Assembly (NCBI GenBank): GCA_947623305.1 | Contig: CANQGQ010000010.1 | Location: 54,687 to 118,686 of the forward strand | Length of the DNA: 64,000 nt | DNA from: an uncultured Alistipes sp. | Lineage (GTDB): Bacteria; Bacteroidota; Bacteroidia; Bacteroidales; Rikenellaceae | Reading direction: 5' to 3' | In this document: in pieces, positions 50,960 to 61,063 of the stretch | How positions within the stretch are numbered: position 1 is the first letter of the stretch | Layout of the letters: every line of letters starts with the position of its first letter | Made by a program: the position numbers and the translations under genes | Notes under the pieces: model-generated | Told to the model about the DNA's origin: nothing | Seen by the model: the letters and a program-made list of their open reading frames with translations, nothing else | Databases searched by the model: none

Positions 50960-51973
50960 GTGAGAACAGTGACTACTACAGACTTTTCTTCTATCCCTAA
51001 TAATGATATTCAATCAGGAAAATATGTTTTTAAAGACATATTTGATGTCTACAATTATATTAAATATAAAGGCTGGAACATTGGATGGTACGCTGCACCA
51101 AATTTCGAAGTGATGACGCTATATGACAATCATGTTGTTGCTTCGCCGGTTCCATTTAATCCATTATACCGTGGACAAAGCTGTTATTATGAAAAATGCC
51201 TTCCCTCGCTTTATCGGAAAAAATGGTCTCCTATTCAAACACTTGAGCGATTAGTACAGATAGAAGATTTTAAAACTATACTAAATGATAACCCGGAGAT
51301 TCAAGATACCATCCGAGCAGATATAGCGGTCAATTATGACGGGCTGGCACAACATTACGGCATAGAGACTAATATCATTGATTTAACCAATAGTTTCGGT
51401 GTCGCCGCTTTCTTTGCGACCTCTGATTATAATTCTTTGACGGGATGCTATTACCCGGTAAGGGAAGTTATACGAAAAGGGGTTATATATTTTCTTCCAA
51501 CGGGCATATTTAATCCTGCAACCATGATGAATAAAAATCAAATATGGCCAATAGGTATGGAAGCGTTACCGCGGCCCGGAGAACAACGGGGATTTGGCGT
51601 TTATCTTAAGAAAGATCAGGACTTTCACAGCATAGGTGATGTGCATCGGTTCTTCTTTTGGCATAATGAGCAAGCATCAATTGAATGCCATCGTCTTATG
51701 GGTTTTGGTACGGTTTTATTTCCTTATGATCCAATGGTGGAAAAGGTGTGGTGTATGCGAAAGTATCGAATTTACGGTAAAGACTCTATCAATAAAGTAT
51801 TAAAAAAACATCCCGAACTTGGATTCAATACATTTAATGTTTTTAAGGAACTTATTCACGCGGGGTGGCATATCGAAAATTCAACACCATTCCGTTACAC
51901 CAAAGAAGAATTGAGGTTTATAACAGACCGCTATCACAAAATGTATCCTGGTAGTTTCCCCGTCGGAAAATAA
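50960..51973 (+). CDS. FRG domain-containing protein
   Basis: PLYRGQSCYYEKCLPSLYRK...LAQHYGIETNIIDLTNSFGVAAFFATSDY. Confidence 0.85.
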   Translation: MRTVTTTDFSSIPNNDIQSGKYVFKDIFDVYNYIKYKGWNIGWYAAPNFEVMTLYDNHVVASPVPFNPLYRGQSCYYEKCLPSLYRKKWSPIQTLERLVQIEDFKTILNDNPEIQDTIRADIAVNYDGLAQHYGIETNIIDLTNSFGVAAFFATSDYNSLTGCYYPVREVIRKGVIYFLPTGIFNPATMMNKNQIWPIGMEALPRPGEQRGFGVYLKKDQDFHSIGDVHRFFFWHNEQASIECHRLMGFGTVLFPYDPMVEKVWCMRKYRIYGKDSINKVLKKHPELGFNTFNVFKELIHAGWHIENSTPFRYTKEELRFITDRYHKMYPGSFPVGK

Positions 51974-52152
51974 TAATAGGTCATAACTCTATAAAAGATA
52001 TTCTTTAATAGCAGAAACAGGATTATATTTCCAGATTTTATAACTACATTACAAATTTTCTTATCCTTATCAATAGATTTCCAATTCAACTAATTATCAA
52101 TATCTTTCAGTGAAAATTATTATAAATATCCCTTCCTCGTAAGACAAGTTTG

Positions 52153-52338
52153 TTAAAGGTCATCGCCGAACATCCGGTCGAAGTCCTCTATCTCGTCGTC
52201 TAACTCACTCTCCCGAAAGTCGGATTTTCGGCGCGGAGGCGTTTTGCCGCCGCCACTGCCACAACCATTGCTGTCGCCCTTAAATGAGGACGCAACGCCG
52301 ATGATTATCGCACCTAATATTGTTAGCCAAAATTCCAT
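52153..52338 (-). CDS. small hypothetical protein with N-terminal TM
   Basis: MEFWLTILGAIIIGVASSFKGDSNGCGSGGGKTPPRRKSDF...DDEIEDFDRMFGDDL. Confidence 0.5.
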   Translation of the reverse strand: MEFWLTILGAIIIGVASSFKGDSNGCGSGGGKTPPRRKSDFRESELDDEIEDFDRMFGDDL

Positions 52339-52565
52339 CTGTCAATCAACCAGTTTTGCAAACGGACTTCGGTCGATCTCAATACCTGCGTAAACTCCGG
52401 AGTGCCACCCTGCGGGACAACGACATAGGCAGTCGACAACGTTCCGTTGCCGTCGAGCGTCTGTGACTTCACATCGAATCGATAATCCTCCGTGCCGTCA
52501 TAGCTGCGCTTCGCCACCGCAACAAGTGTTCCGAGCGGGAACTGATAATCGCAGCAGGCTCCTGT
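52323..52565 (-). pseudogene. hypothetical gene, apparently truncated at its 5' end
   Basis: YLNITGACCDYQFPLGTLVAVAKRSYDGTEDYRFDVKSQTLDGNGTLSTAYVVVPQGG...; no convincing start, runs into helicase remnant sequence. Confidence 0.4.
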
Positions 52566-52569
52566 GATA

Positions 52570-54578
52570 TTGAGATACCATATTTTGACATATTCGATAT
52601 TCAAAAGATTAAAAATACATTATCAGAAAGAGACCAACATTTTTTTGATTGTTTAGCTTGGCTTATACGTCATAATCGACTTGAAATTAAAATTATAGCA
52701 CCTAAAAGCGGGATCGGGATTTCTCATACTAAATTAGGCATTTTCTCCGATGGCATTGACAGAGTTGGGTTTGATGGCTCGTGTAATTTCTCCAGAACGG
52801 CTCTCGTAGATAATATCGAAAGCTTGACTATCTCATGTGATTGGGACGGCAACATAGAAATAGCAAAACTTAAATCTATTAAAGAAGATTTTGAGAATGT
52901 CTTCCATGAGAAGGATGATAATGTACTCTATTTGTCAGCAGATAAGGTTAAGACTCAAATTACAGAAAACTTCCCGGACAAAACAATATCTGAGTTACTT
53001 GAATCGGAGTATAATATACTAAAGAAACAGCATCAGCAAAATATATCTAAACGCATTGCCAAAGCATTAGATAACGCAAAAGAGAGATTAGAGGTTATTA
53101 TTGATAAGCTTAAAGATACAGAGTTCAGGGTGGCCGTTATGAAAAATAATGAGCCACATTTCCCGTATTCAACTGGACCAAGAGATTATCAAATTCAAGC
53201 TTTTGAGAACTGGAAAGCCAATAAACAGAAAGGACTGTTTGCGATGGCGACAGGTACGGGTAAAACCATCACCTCTTTAAACTGCCTACTTGAAATTTAT
53301 AAAAGATTAGGTTATTATAAAGCCCTTATACTGGTCCTAACTATTACCATGGTAGACCAATGAGAAAAAGAGTGTGCAAAATTTAACTTTACCAATGTGA
53401 TTAAAGTCTGCTCTAAATATAGCGGATGGCAAACCTCATTGGCAAATATAAGAATGCTGGAGCTTTCAAATCCAGACAATAAGCAATCTTATGTGATAAT
53501 TTCCACATATGCATCATTTATTCGACCGGCTCATTTTATAGAATTAAATCAGTTCCCTAAGAACAAATTATTGCTTATAGCCGACGAAGCTCATAATATG
53601 GACGCCGGACTCATTGCCAAACGTCTTAACGATATTAAATATTCACGAAGAATCGGTTTGTCTGCGACTCCAGAACGTCAGTTTGATGAGGAAGGCAATG
53701 CACGACTAATGGAGTTCTTTAGTTGCGATGGAGCGTATACTTTTGAATACTCAATGGCAGAGGCTATTAGGAATAAAGCCTTGTGCAAATACTATTACTA
53801 TCCACACTTAGTCAAGTTGACAAACGAGGAGATGGTTCAATACATTGAACTATCGAAGAAGATTGTAAAAATAATCAATCGAGAAGATGATGACAGCTGA
53901 GAGATATTAAAACGGCTTCTGCTTAAGCGGAAGCAGATTATACATAAGGCAGAAAATAAAAAGAGTATATTTGAAGATATTTTAAAAGAACATCGAGAGA
54001 AAACCGGTTCATTAAAATATACGTTAGTATATGTTCCGGAAGGGAATCAGCCAGATGATCAGGGTGCAGATGTCTTTGATACGACAGAACGAATCAAAGA
54101 TGATGAAGATACTATTCATCTTATCAATGAATATACCCGAATTGTAAGAGATCTTGATTCGCATATTGTTGTACGTCAATTTACCTCAGAATCCACCGAT
54201 CGCGATGCCATGTTGGCTGATTTTGCAAAAGGCAATATCGATGTATTAACTTCCATGAAGTGTTTGGACGAAGGTGTTGACGTTCCGCGAAGCGAATTGG
54301 CCATTTTTTGTGCAAGTACGGGAAATCCCAGACAATTTATTCAACGTAGGGGGCGTGTCCTACGAACACATCCCGACAAACGATTTGCGATTATTCACGA
54401 TCTCGTTGTAATACCACAAATAAACTTTGACCCGGATTGCTATGAGTTAGAGAAAAGTTTAGTTTCCGCGGAAATAAGACGTGTTCGAGATTTTGCGTTG
54501 CTTTCGGAAAATTGTAACGACACATTGAATACTTTAGATGATGTATTAAACCAGTATCAGATTTCAATATTTAACTAA
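52570..54578 (+). pseudogene. PLD-nuclease-like + DEAD/DEAH helicase, 5'-truncated with two in-frame TGA codons
   Basis: IPYFDIFDIQKIKNTLSERDQHFFDCLAWLI...GISHTKLGIFSDGIDRVGFDGSCNFSRTAL (HxK..D), FAMATGTGKTITSLNCLLEIYKR, LLLIADEAHNM, QRRGRVLRTHPDKRFAIIHD; TGA at 53361-53363 and 53898-53900. Confidence 0.85.
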
Positions 54579-54585
54579 TATCATT

Positions 54586-54819
54586 ATGGCTACTCATTAT
54601 ACAAACGGAGACAAAATACTGCAAGCAGTATTAGCCGACCCCAAACTGGCGGAGTCAGGAACGTATACACCAACCGGAACCGAGACTGTTGCGGATGCTC
54701 TCGATTCAGAAAATGCTACAATACGAGCTGTCGCAATGATTATTGATGGCAGCGAAAATCAATACACTCAAAAGGAAATATACACTCAGGTGTCGAACTT
54801 CTTGACCTCGAATATATGA
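54586..54819 (+). CDS. small protein between helicase and SMC-like ATPase genes
   Basis: 77 aa, overlaps next start by ATGA. Confidence 0.6.
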   Translation: MATHYTNGDKILQAVLADPKLAESGTYTPTGTETVADALDSENATIRAVAMIIDGSENQYTQKEIYTQVSNFLTSNI

Positions 54820-56991
54820 AACTAAATAAGATTATTATTAAGAATTTCCGCAGTTATTACGGCGAAAACTGTTTTGAGTTGTCGACGGTCTTACTCTGGT
54901 TATTGGCGATAATGGCGATGGTAAAACCACTTTCTTTGAAGCTCTTGAATGGTTGTTTGATACCAGCAAAGACAATAAAAGTGAAAGTAATATTTCTGAA
55001 ATGCGTAAAGCGGAAATAGGGATAGGAGATCGTGATGAGGTTTCTGTCACTATGACCTTTGAACATGGCGGAGAAAAGGAAATTTGTAAAAAATTTATTT
55101 TTGAAAAAACATCCGATAACTTCGTAGCAACAAGAGATTTTTCTTTTGTCGGTTATGAAATTGTGGGTTCAGAGAGGCATAATCGAGATGGAAGAATATT
55201 ATTAGAATCATGTTTTGATACGGTTATTCGTCGATATTGTCTTTTTAAAGGAGAATGGGAATTAAATGTGTTCGACAATAATACGGCACTTAAAACACTT
55301 GTTGACACTTTCTCTGGAATCAAGCAATTCGATAATCTTGTCGAGATGACCTCATACTTTGAGCAGCAGTCTGGCAATTTGGTTACCAAAGAACTAAAAA
55401 AAGATAAAAAACAAGAGGTAATTATTAAACAGCTTGAGTCCGATTTGAATAAAGTGCAGTCTGAAATTTCTGATGTACGAAATAGTATCAACACAAAAGA
55501 GAAGGCTGTTTCAGATTATGAAACTCGTTTGAGAATATTGGAGGAAAATCAAGAAGATGCCTGTGAGAATCTTCAGGGTATAAACGCTCGAATTGAACAA
55601 AAGAAAATTGAGCAACGAAGATTAATGGGATGCATCAATCTGGACTATAATGCCATGTTGCTTGATGATATGTGGATTCTTCGCGCATATCCGTCTATTT
55701 TAAGTGAATATCAGAAAAAGGTGTCGGCTCTTAGTCGAGAAAAGCGCAAATTGCAGAAGGCAGAAGATGAACGAATTGCCATCGAGAAGGGGAAACAAGA
55801 AGCGATTAAAGAGATACAAAAATTAGCTAATAATGCGACTCCCCTTCCATGGAATCTCCCGGATAAAGAGACAATGCAGGAGATGATTGATGATGAAATA
55901 TGCAAAGTTTGTGGTCGTCCGGCAGAAAAAGGGAGTGAGGCCTATAACTTTATGGTCAATAAACTTAATGAATATCTTGAGCATATTCGTAAAGAATCGG
56001 AATCTGCGCAACAACAAGAGACCCCGATAAAACCTCTTTTTGAAAACACATATATAAATGAACTTCATACTCGTAGCATTCAATTAAGTGGCGATACCGA
56101 GCAGGAATTATCTGAGTTGGCAACTGTTATTGCCGACAGACTGTTATTTGTACAAACCAGAAAGCAGGACCTTGAAAAAGTAAATAAAGACTTGACAGAG
56201 GCAGAAGACGCGAAAATGCAACTGCTTATTCAAACTCCTGATCTAACGGAGGAAATGCTTATCAAAAACTTTAAAGACTTCAAGGGACTCTCAGACAGCA
56301 GCAAACGAGCGTCATTAGACCTCCAAGACCTTAACCACAAACTTGAAGAACTCGAGATACAGAAACAGGAATTAAAAGATAAGCAGAATCAAATTGTTCC
56401 ATCTAATGGAATTGTAAGAGTTTATCAGAAGGTCCACATTACGCTCGAGCGAATAATGAAAGCATTTGAAGCGGCAAAGGATAGAAATGTAGAAGAGTTT
56501 ATTAAGACCCTTGAGGAACAGGCTAATATATATCTAAAAAAGCTCAACGCAGATGATTTTCGTGGGGTTATTAAAATAAAGCGAACAGCTGATGGATCAG
56601 CTAAAATAAATCTTTATAGTTCTAATGATACTGTAATAGCCAATCCGGGTGGTGCGCAAAAGACGACAATGTATATGTCTGTTCTTTTCGCCATTTCTAA
56701 TATCACCACGCTAAAGAGAGATGAAGATTACCCTTTGATTTTGATGCTCCGACATCTTCGTTCGGAGATTTCAAAGAGGATATTTTCTACAATATCATTG
56801 ATAATATTGATAAACAATGCATTATATTCACGAAAGACCTATTGAAATTCGATCGTGAAACAGAGACCAGAAAATTGGATTTTGATAAGATAAATCAATT
56901 ATCATGCTCTGTATATCGCATACAGAAAGCCCCCTGCTACGATGAAGAAGATTTGTCAACAATTAAAACATTAACCGAAAGAATTAAATAA
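54816..56991 (+). pseudogene. DndD-like/SMC-type ABC ATPase with two frameshifts
   Basis: MKLNKIIIKNFRSYYGENCFELS then shifted DGLTLVIGDNGDGKTTFFEALEWLFDTSKD; coiled coils with CKVCGRP hinge; NPGGAQKTTMYMSVLFAIS; C-term shifted FDAPTSSFGDFKEDIFYNIIDNIDKQCIIFTKDLL. Confidence 0.85.
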
Positions 56992-56994
56992 GCT

Positions 56995-57563
56995 ATGGCA
57001 GAGAAACTATATGATGTATGGGCAAGGCGTAATCCTAACTGGGAGAAGCGTTATGAGGAGACTATAATCAAAAATTTCAGCGATTATGTGAAGGTGTTAC
57101 CAGCCTGGGCGATGCCAAGGGAAAGTTGTTTGGTGCTGGATATGAAATCTTCATCATTGCGTTCTTTATTGGTCTATATTATAACCAAAGGAAAAAACTT
57201 ATAGACGATAGCACAAAAATCAAATCGTTGGGACAACCCATTCAATTCTGGGGAAATATCGATTCGGTGAAAGGTCGTAAAGCTTACCCTAAATTGAGAG
57301 AGTTTATTTTCACTGCACTAGTGGCTAAAACCGATTTTGATTTCATCGCCCTTGATAAAGGGTTGGTAACTGCTCGAAAGGCCGTTGATGCTTTAATGCA
57401 GACTATGGAAGAATATGCTAACTGGGGTTTCCATTTTATGGAAGACAAGTTGATCGATAACCCAAACTATTTCTATAGAGAAACTGCATTTCTTGAAGTT
57501 TTCCTAACATTTGACGCAAACACGACAGATTCAACAGACGATGAACCGGAATCATTAGATTAG
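56995..57563 (+). pseudogene. last gene of the helicase/ATPase operon (possibly DndE-like), one frameshift
   Basis: MAEKLYDVWARRNPNWEKRYEETIIKNFSDYVKVL then shifted GDAKGKLFGAGYEIFIIAFFIGLYYNQRKKLIDDSTKIKSLGQPIQFWG...; 1-nt loss near 57105-57110. Confidence 0.65.
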
Positions 57564-57566
57564 TCT

Positions 57567-58298
57567 ATGATTAAACGAGTATTCATTACCGGCAGGGCAC
57601 ACGGAATTGGCAAGAGCATTGTCGAAACTTTTGCGAGCAGAGGGGAGAAAGTCGCATTCTGCGATATCGACGTTGCGCGAGGTGAGGCGGTTGCGGCGCA
57701 AACTGGCGCAGTCTTTTATAAGGTCGATGTTACCGACGCGGCGCAACTTGAAGCAGCTATGCAGCAGGTGTTTGACGCTTGGTGCGACATCGACGTGATG
57801 GTGAATAATGTCGGAATAGGGATTTTCAAGTCGCTGACAGAGGTGTCGGTCGAGGAGTTCGACCGCGTAATCAGCACCAATCTGCGGTCAGCGTTCATCA
57901 CCGCGCGGATGCTGGCACGACATCGGCTGGCAAATGACAATACCGCCTACGGGCGCATCGTCAATCTATGCTCTACGCGCTACCTGCAAAGCGAGACAGG
58001 CACAGAGGGCTATTCGGCATCGAAAGGCGGCATCTATTCGCTGACCCATGCGCAGGCTGTGTCGCTCGCGCCGATGCACATCACGGTCAATGCCATTGCG
58101 CCGGGTTGGATTCATGTGCGCGAGGACGAGGTGCTGCGCCCTGAGGACCACGCATTTCATCCGTCGCGTCGTGTCGGCACGCCCGAGGACATTGCCCGAA
58201 TGTGCCTGTTTTTGTGTGAACCGGAGAACGATTTTATCAACGGCCAAACCCTGACCGTTGACGGTGGCGCAACCGTCAAGATGATTTATCCGGAGTGA
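57567..58298 (+). CDS. SDR family NAD(P)-dependent oxidoreductase
   Basis: VFITGRAHGIGKSIVETFASRG, YSASKGGIYSLTHAQAVSLAP, FINGQTLTVDGG. Confidence 0.92.
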   Translation: MIKRVFITGRAHGIGKSIVETFASRGEKVAFCDIDVARGEAVAAQTGAVFYKVDVTDAAQLEAAMQQVFDAWCDIDVMVNNVGIGIFKSLTEVSVEEFDRVISTNLRSAFITARMLARHRLANDNTAYGRIVNLCSTRYLQSETGTEGYSASKGGIYSLTHAQAVSLAPMHITVNAIAPGWIHVREDEVLRPEDHAFHPSRRVGTPEDIARMCLFLCEPENDFINGQTLTVDGGATVKMIYPE

Positions 58299-58394
58299 GG
58301 AAAAAGTGTTATAAGAATTTCTCTGTCTGCAGATTATATAGTATATTAATACAACGAGGAGTAAATGTCCTCCTCTACAATAAGCACCGCAACG

Positions 58395-59492
58395 TTACAG
58401 CGATTCCAAATTGGAAATCGTCAAATCATAGCGTGGGGAACTGGCATCTATGGAAACATCATACTCCAATAAATTCATTTGTTGGGCAATAGCACGAAGA
58501 AAATCCTTGTATCTCTTTTCCATATTGGGCCCATAATATATTGCTTTCAAGCATTTATGATCAGGAATTGTTGCGAAATCACTGTCTTGCTGATTAGGAC
58601 AACGAGTAATCATGCGCCACTCTTTTTCATGCCCATACTCCACCTCATTTTTATATAGATATGCCTTATACCAATATAATTGGTCTATGGGCAACATACA
58701 ATCACTCACTCCCCAATTTCTCAAAATATCACTACATATAATATTCATTACATTGAATGTAGCATCATATCGTTCATTAGAATATACTATTGGCAACAGA
58801 TTGCTGAAATTTTTATATACTTCGTTACATTCAGATACCTTCGGGCAATTTAGGCAGCCTTTAAAATGAAAATCTCTAAAATCATACTCAAGAGCAAAAC
58901 CCTTGTACCCGTCAGCATAGGTATCCCACATATACAAAGATTGGACATCCTCTGTAAAGCAAGCAATCTTTGTGAATCTATCCTTCCTGATATAATCGAT
59001 ATGAGAATCAATATTGTCTATAATCTGAGATAACATCTGTTTTGCACTTTCATAGAATTTTTGTTTGTTTTCTTCCGCGGAATCTTTTAGGCCATCTTCA
59101 AGCATTTGTGCGACTCTCTCTTTCCCCAAGAAAGTTTCGAAAACAGGAATCATCGATCCATCCTCAATGCCTGCCCATATATTTTTCATTATATCAGAGT
59201 TGATAAGATCCGTTACTCCGTCTTTGATTTTTTCCTTATTGACATATATCAATGAATCATATTTATCCCTAAAGGAGTAGGCTGTACACAATGATATAGT
59301 CCTGCTTTGTAAAGAAATAAGACTGTCCGTATTACAGGTTCGAAATCTAAATAACTTTTGAGGAATGTTCTTAAATAAAAGTTTATTTATGATATTCCAT
59401 TTCGAACACACTTCATCGGAGGAAGCATCACTTGAAATAGATGTTTCTGATAATAACTTAGCAAAACGAGTTTTAAAGTCCGCATTATTCAT
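58395..59492 (-). CDS. DUF2971 domain-containing protein
   Basis: IPQKLFRFRTCNTDSLISLQSRTISLCTAYSFRDKYDSLIY...ACFTEDVQSLYMWDTYADGYKGFALEYDF...EWRMI. Confidence 0.8.
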   Translation of the reverse strand: MNNADFKTRFAKLLSETSISSDASSDEVCSKWNIINKLLFKNIPQKLFRFRTCNTDSLISLQSRTISLCTAYSFRDKYDSLIYVNKEKIKDGVTDLINSDIMKNIWAGIEDGSMIPVFETFLGKERVAQMLEDGLKDSAEENKQKFYESAKQMLSQIIDNIDSHIDYIRKDRFTKIACFTEDVQSLYMWDTYADGYKGFALEYDFRDFHFKGCLNCPKVSECNEVYKNFSNLLPIVYSNERYDATFNVMNIICSDILRNWGVSDCMLPIDQLYWYKAYLYKNEVEYGHEKEWRMITRCPNQQDSDFATIPDHKCLKAIYYGPNMEKRYKDFLRAIAQQMNLLEYDVSIDASSPRYDLTISNLESL

Positions 59493-59509
59493 ATATCCAC
59501 ATTTTATGA

Positions 59510-60640
59510 TTATATAAACTCCAAATAATTCTCCCTGTTCACCACATGAAACTCGGCATGGGGATAGGCTTCCTGGAAGACTTTCGGGGCGGCAGGCATC
59601 TTGTTTCCCCATTTGAATTCCAATGCGGTCAGGCTGTCGGCACTCTCTTCAATCAAGTCGATTTCCTGCTTGTCATAGGTGCGCCAGAAATAGAACTCCT
59701 TGTGCAAGCCCTCGTTGAAGTTTGCTTTGCGACGCTCACCGATGATGTAGTTCTCCCACAGAGTTCCGACATCCTGCCGAATAGCCAGCGGTGAGAAAGC
59801 GCCGATAATGGCATTGCGAATGCCGTTATCGTAGAAATACCATTTCCCGGCTTTCGTAACCTCCTTGCGCAGGTTGCGCGAATAAGCCCCCAGCCGGTAG
59901 ATGACGAAGACTTTTTCCAAGAGGTCGAGGTACTTCTCGACAGTCGTCTTGCTCATACCGAGTTGTTTGCCCAACTCCTCGTAAGAGACCTCGCTACCTA
60001 ACTGAAAGGCAATCAACCGCAACAGGTCGCGCATCTTGCTCGAGTTTTTCAGTCCGTCAATCGCCAGAATGTCTTTCAACAAATACGCCCCAACAATATC
60101 GCGTAGATAGTCGGTCTTGCGCTCGTAATTGTCCATCATCACCACTTCCGGATAGGAGCCGTAAATCAAGCGGGCTTCGAGGTTCTGACGAGTTTCGAGT
60201 GCAGTTTCCGTCTGTGCGATTTCCCGCTGCGAGAACGGCGTCAGCAGGACTTGCGTACTGCGACCCACCAACGGTTCGCCGGTCTTGTTCAGCAGGTCGA
60301 ACGACGATGCTCCGCTGGCCAAGACGCTTATGCCCGGTATCTCATCGACGATCAGTTTCAAGATACTGCCGATCTGCGGAATGTTCTGTGCTTCGTCGAT
60401 AGCCAGCAGGTCGATACCCTCCAATAAATGCCTATAATTGGCGACGGAGCGGTTTTCCAGCAAAGCCAACGTATCGTAATCCTCGCCGTTGAGCATCATC
60501 GTCCGGCCAGGATAACTACCCACGATTTTGCGCATCATCACGGTTTTACCCACGCGGCGGGCACCGAAAATCAATACAGCCTTGTTGGGTTCAATCCGTA
60601 CTGTAATCTTCTCTTGGAGTATTCTGTTTATCATTTCCAT
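59510..60640 (-). CDS. AAA ATPase with DUF4143 domain
   Basis: AVLIFGARRVGKTVMMRKIV, LLAIDEAQNIPQIGSILKLIVD, YFYDNGIRNAIIGAF. Confidence 0.92.
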   Translation of the reverse strand: MEMINRILQEKITVRIEPNKAVLIFGARRVGKTVMMRKIVGSYPGRTMMLNGEDYDTLALLENRSVANYRHLLEGIDLLAIDEAQNIPQIGSILKLIVDEIPGISVLASGASSFDLLNKTGEPLVGRSTQVLLTPFSQREIAQTETALETRQNLEARLIYGSYPEVVMMDNYERKTDYLRDIVGAYLLKDILAIDGLKNSSKMRDLLRLIAFQLGSEVSYEELGKQLGMSKTTVEKYLDLLEKVFVIYRLGAYSRNLRKEVTKAGKWYFYDNGIRNAIIGAFSPLAIRQDVGTLWENYIIGERRKANFNEGLHKEFYFWRTYDKQEIDLIEESADSLTALEFKWGNKMPAAPKVFQEAYPHAEFHVVNRENYLEFI

Positions 60641-60745
60641 ATCTCAATCCTTTTTGCAAATATAGTAATTATTTTTCACCAATGACGATTTTTTACACAA
60701 AAATCGAACACCACACTGGCGATTTTACCAGAATCGTGCATTATC

Positions 60746-61033
60746 ATGCTTGGTCGGGGCAGCATATATACCGAAGAGTGTGTCGCCGGAGGATATATCG
60801 GTGCCGATATCGGCATACGTGAGGATTTGGCAAACAATCTGCCCGATACATTCAAAGCGTTTAATGCGTACTATATTCCGATTTTTCTCGCAGCGCATCC
60901 CGACAAAAGGAAAGTCGGTGCCAGTTTGGCTTGCGAAATGTTGTGAACTATCTGCCGGGGATTGGAGATAAACGATGTCGTCATATCGCCTGACGACAAC
61001 GGCGAATACAGAGTTTTACGCATCATTCCTTGA
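60746..61033 (+). pseudogene. N-terminal remnant of an Mrr-like restriction endonuclease
   Basis: LGRGSIYTEECVAGGYIGADIGIREDLANNLPDTFKAFN...HPDKRKVGASLACEML-[TGA]-TICRGLEINDVVISPDDNGEYRVLRIIP*. Confidence 0.6.
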
Positions 61034-61063
61034 GAACCTAAATCCGGTTCATCCAATAACTCT

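Noticed and set aside
52570-57563. Functional translational recoding (TGA=Trp) across the island
   Set aside because: Genuine stop codons in the same island include TGA (e.g. ends of the 43977, 44847 and 62580 genes), and the lesions co-occur with frameshifts, so decay is simpler
57126-57563. Separate 145-aa CDS starting MFGAGYEIF
   Set aside because: It is the frameshifted continuation of the 56995 gene, not an independent gene
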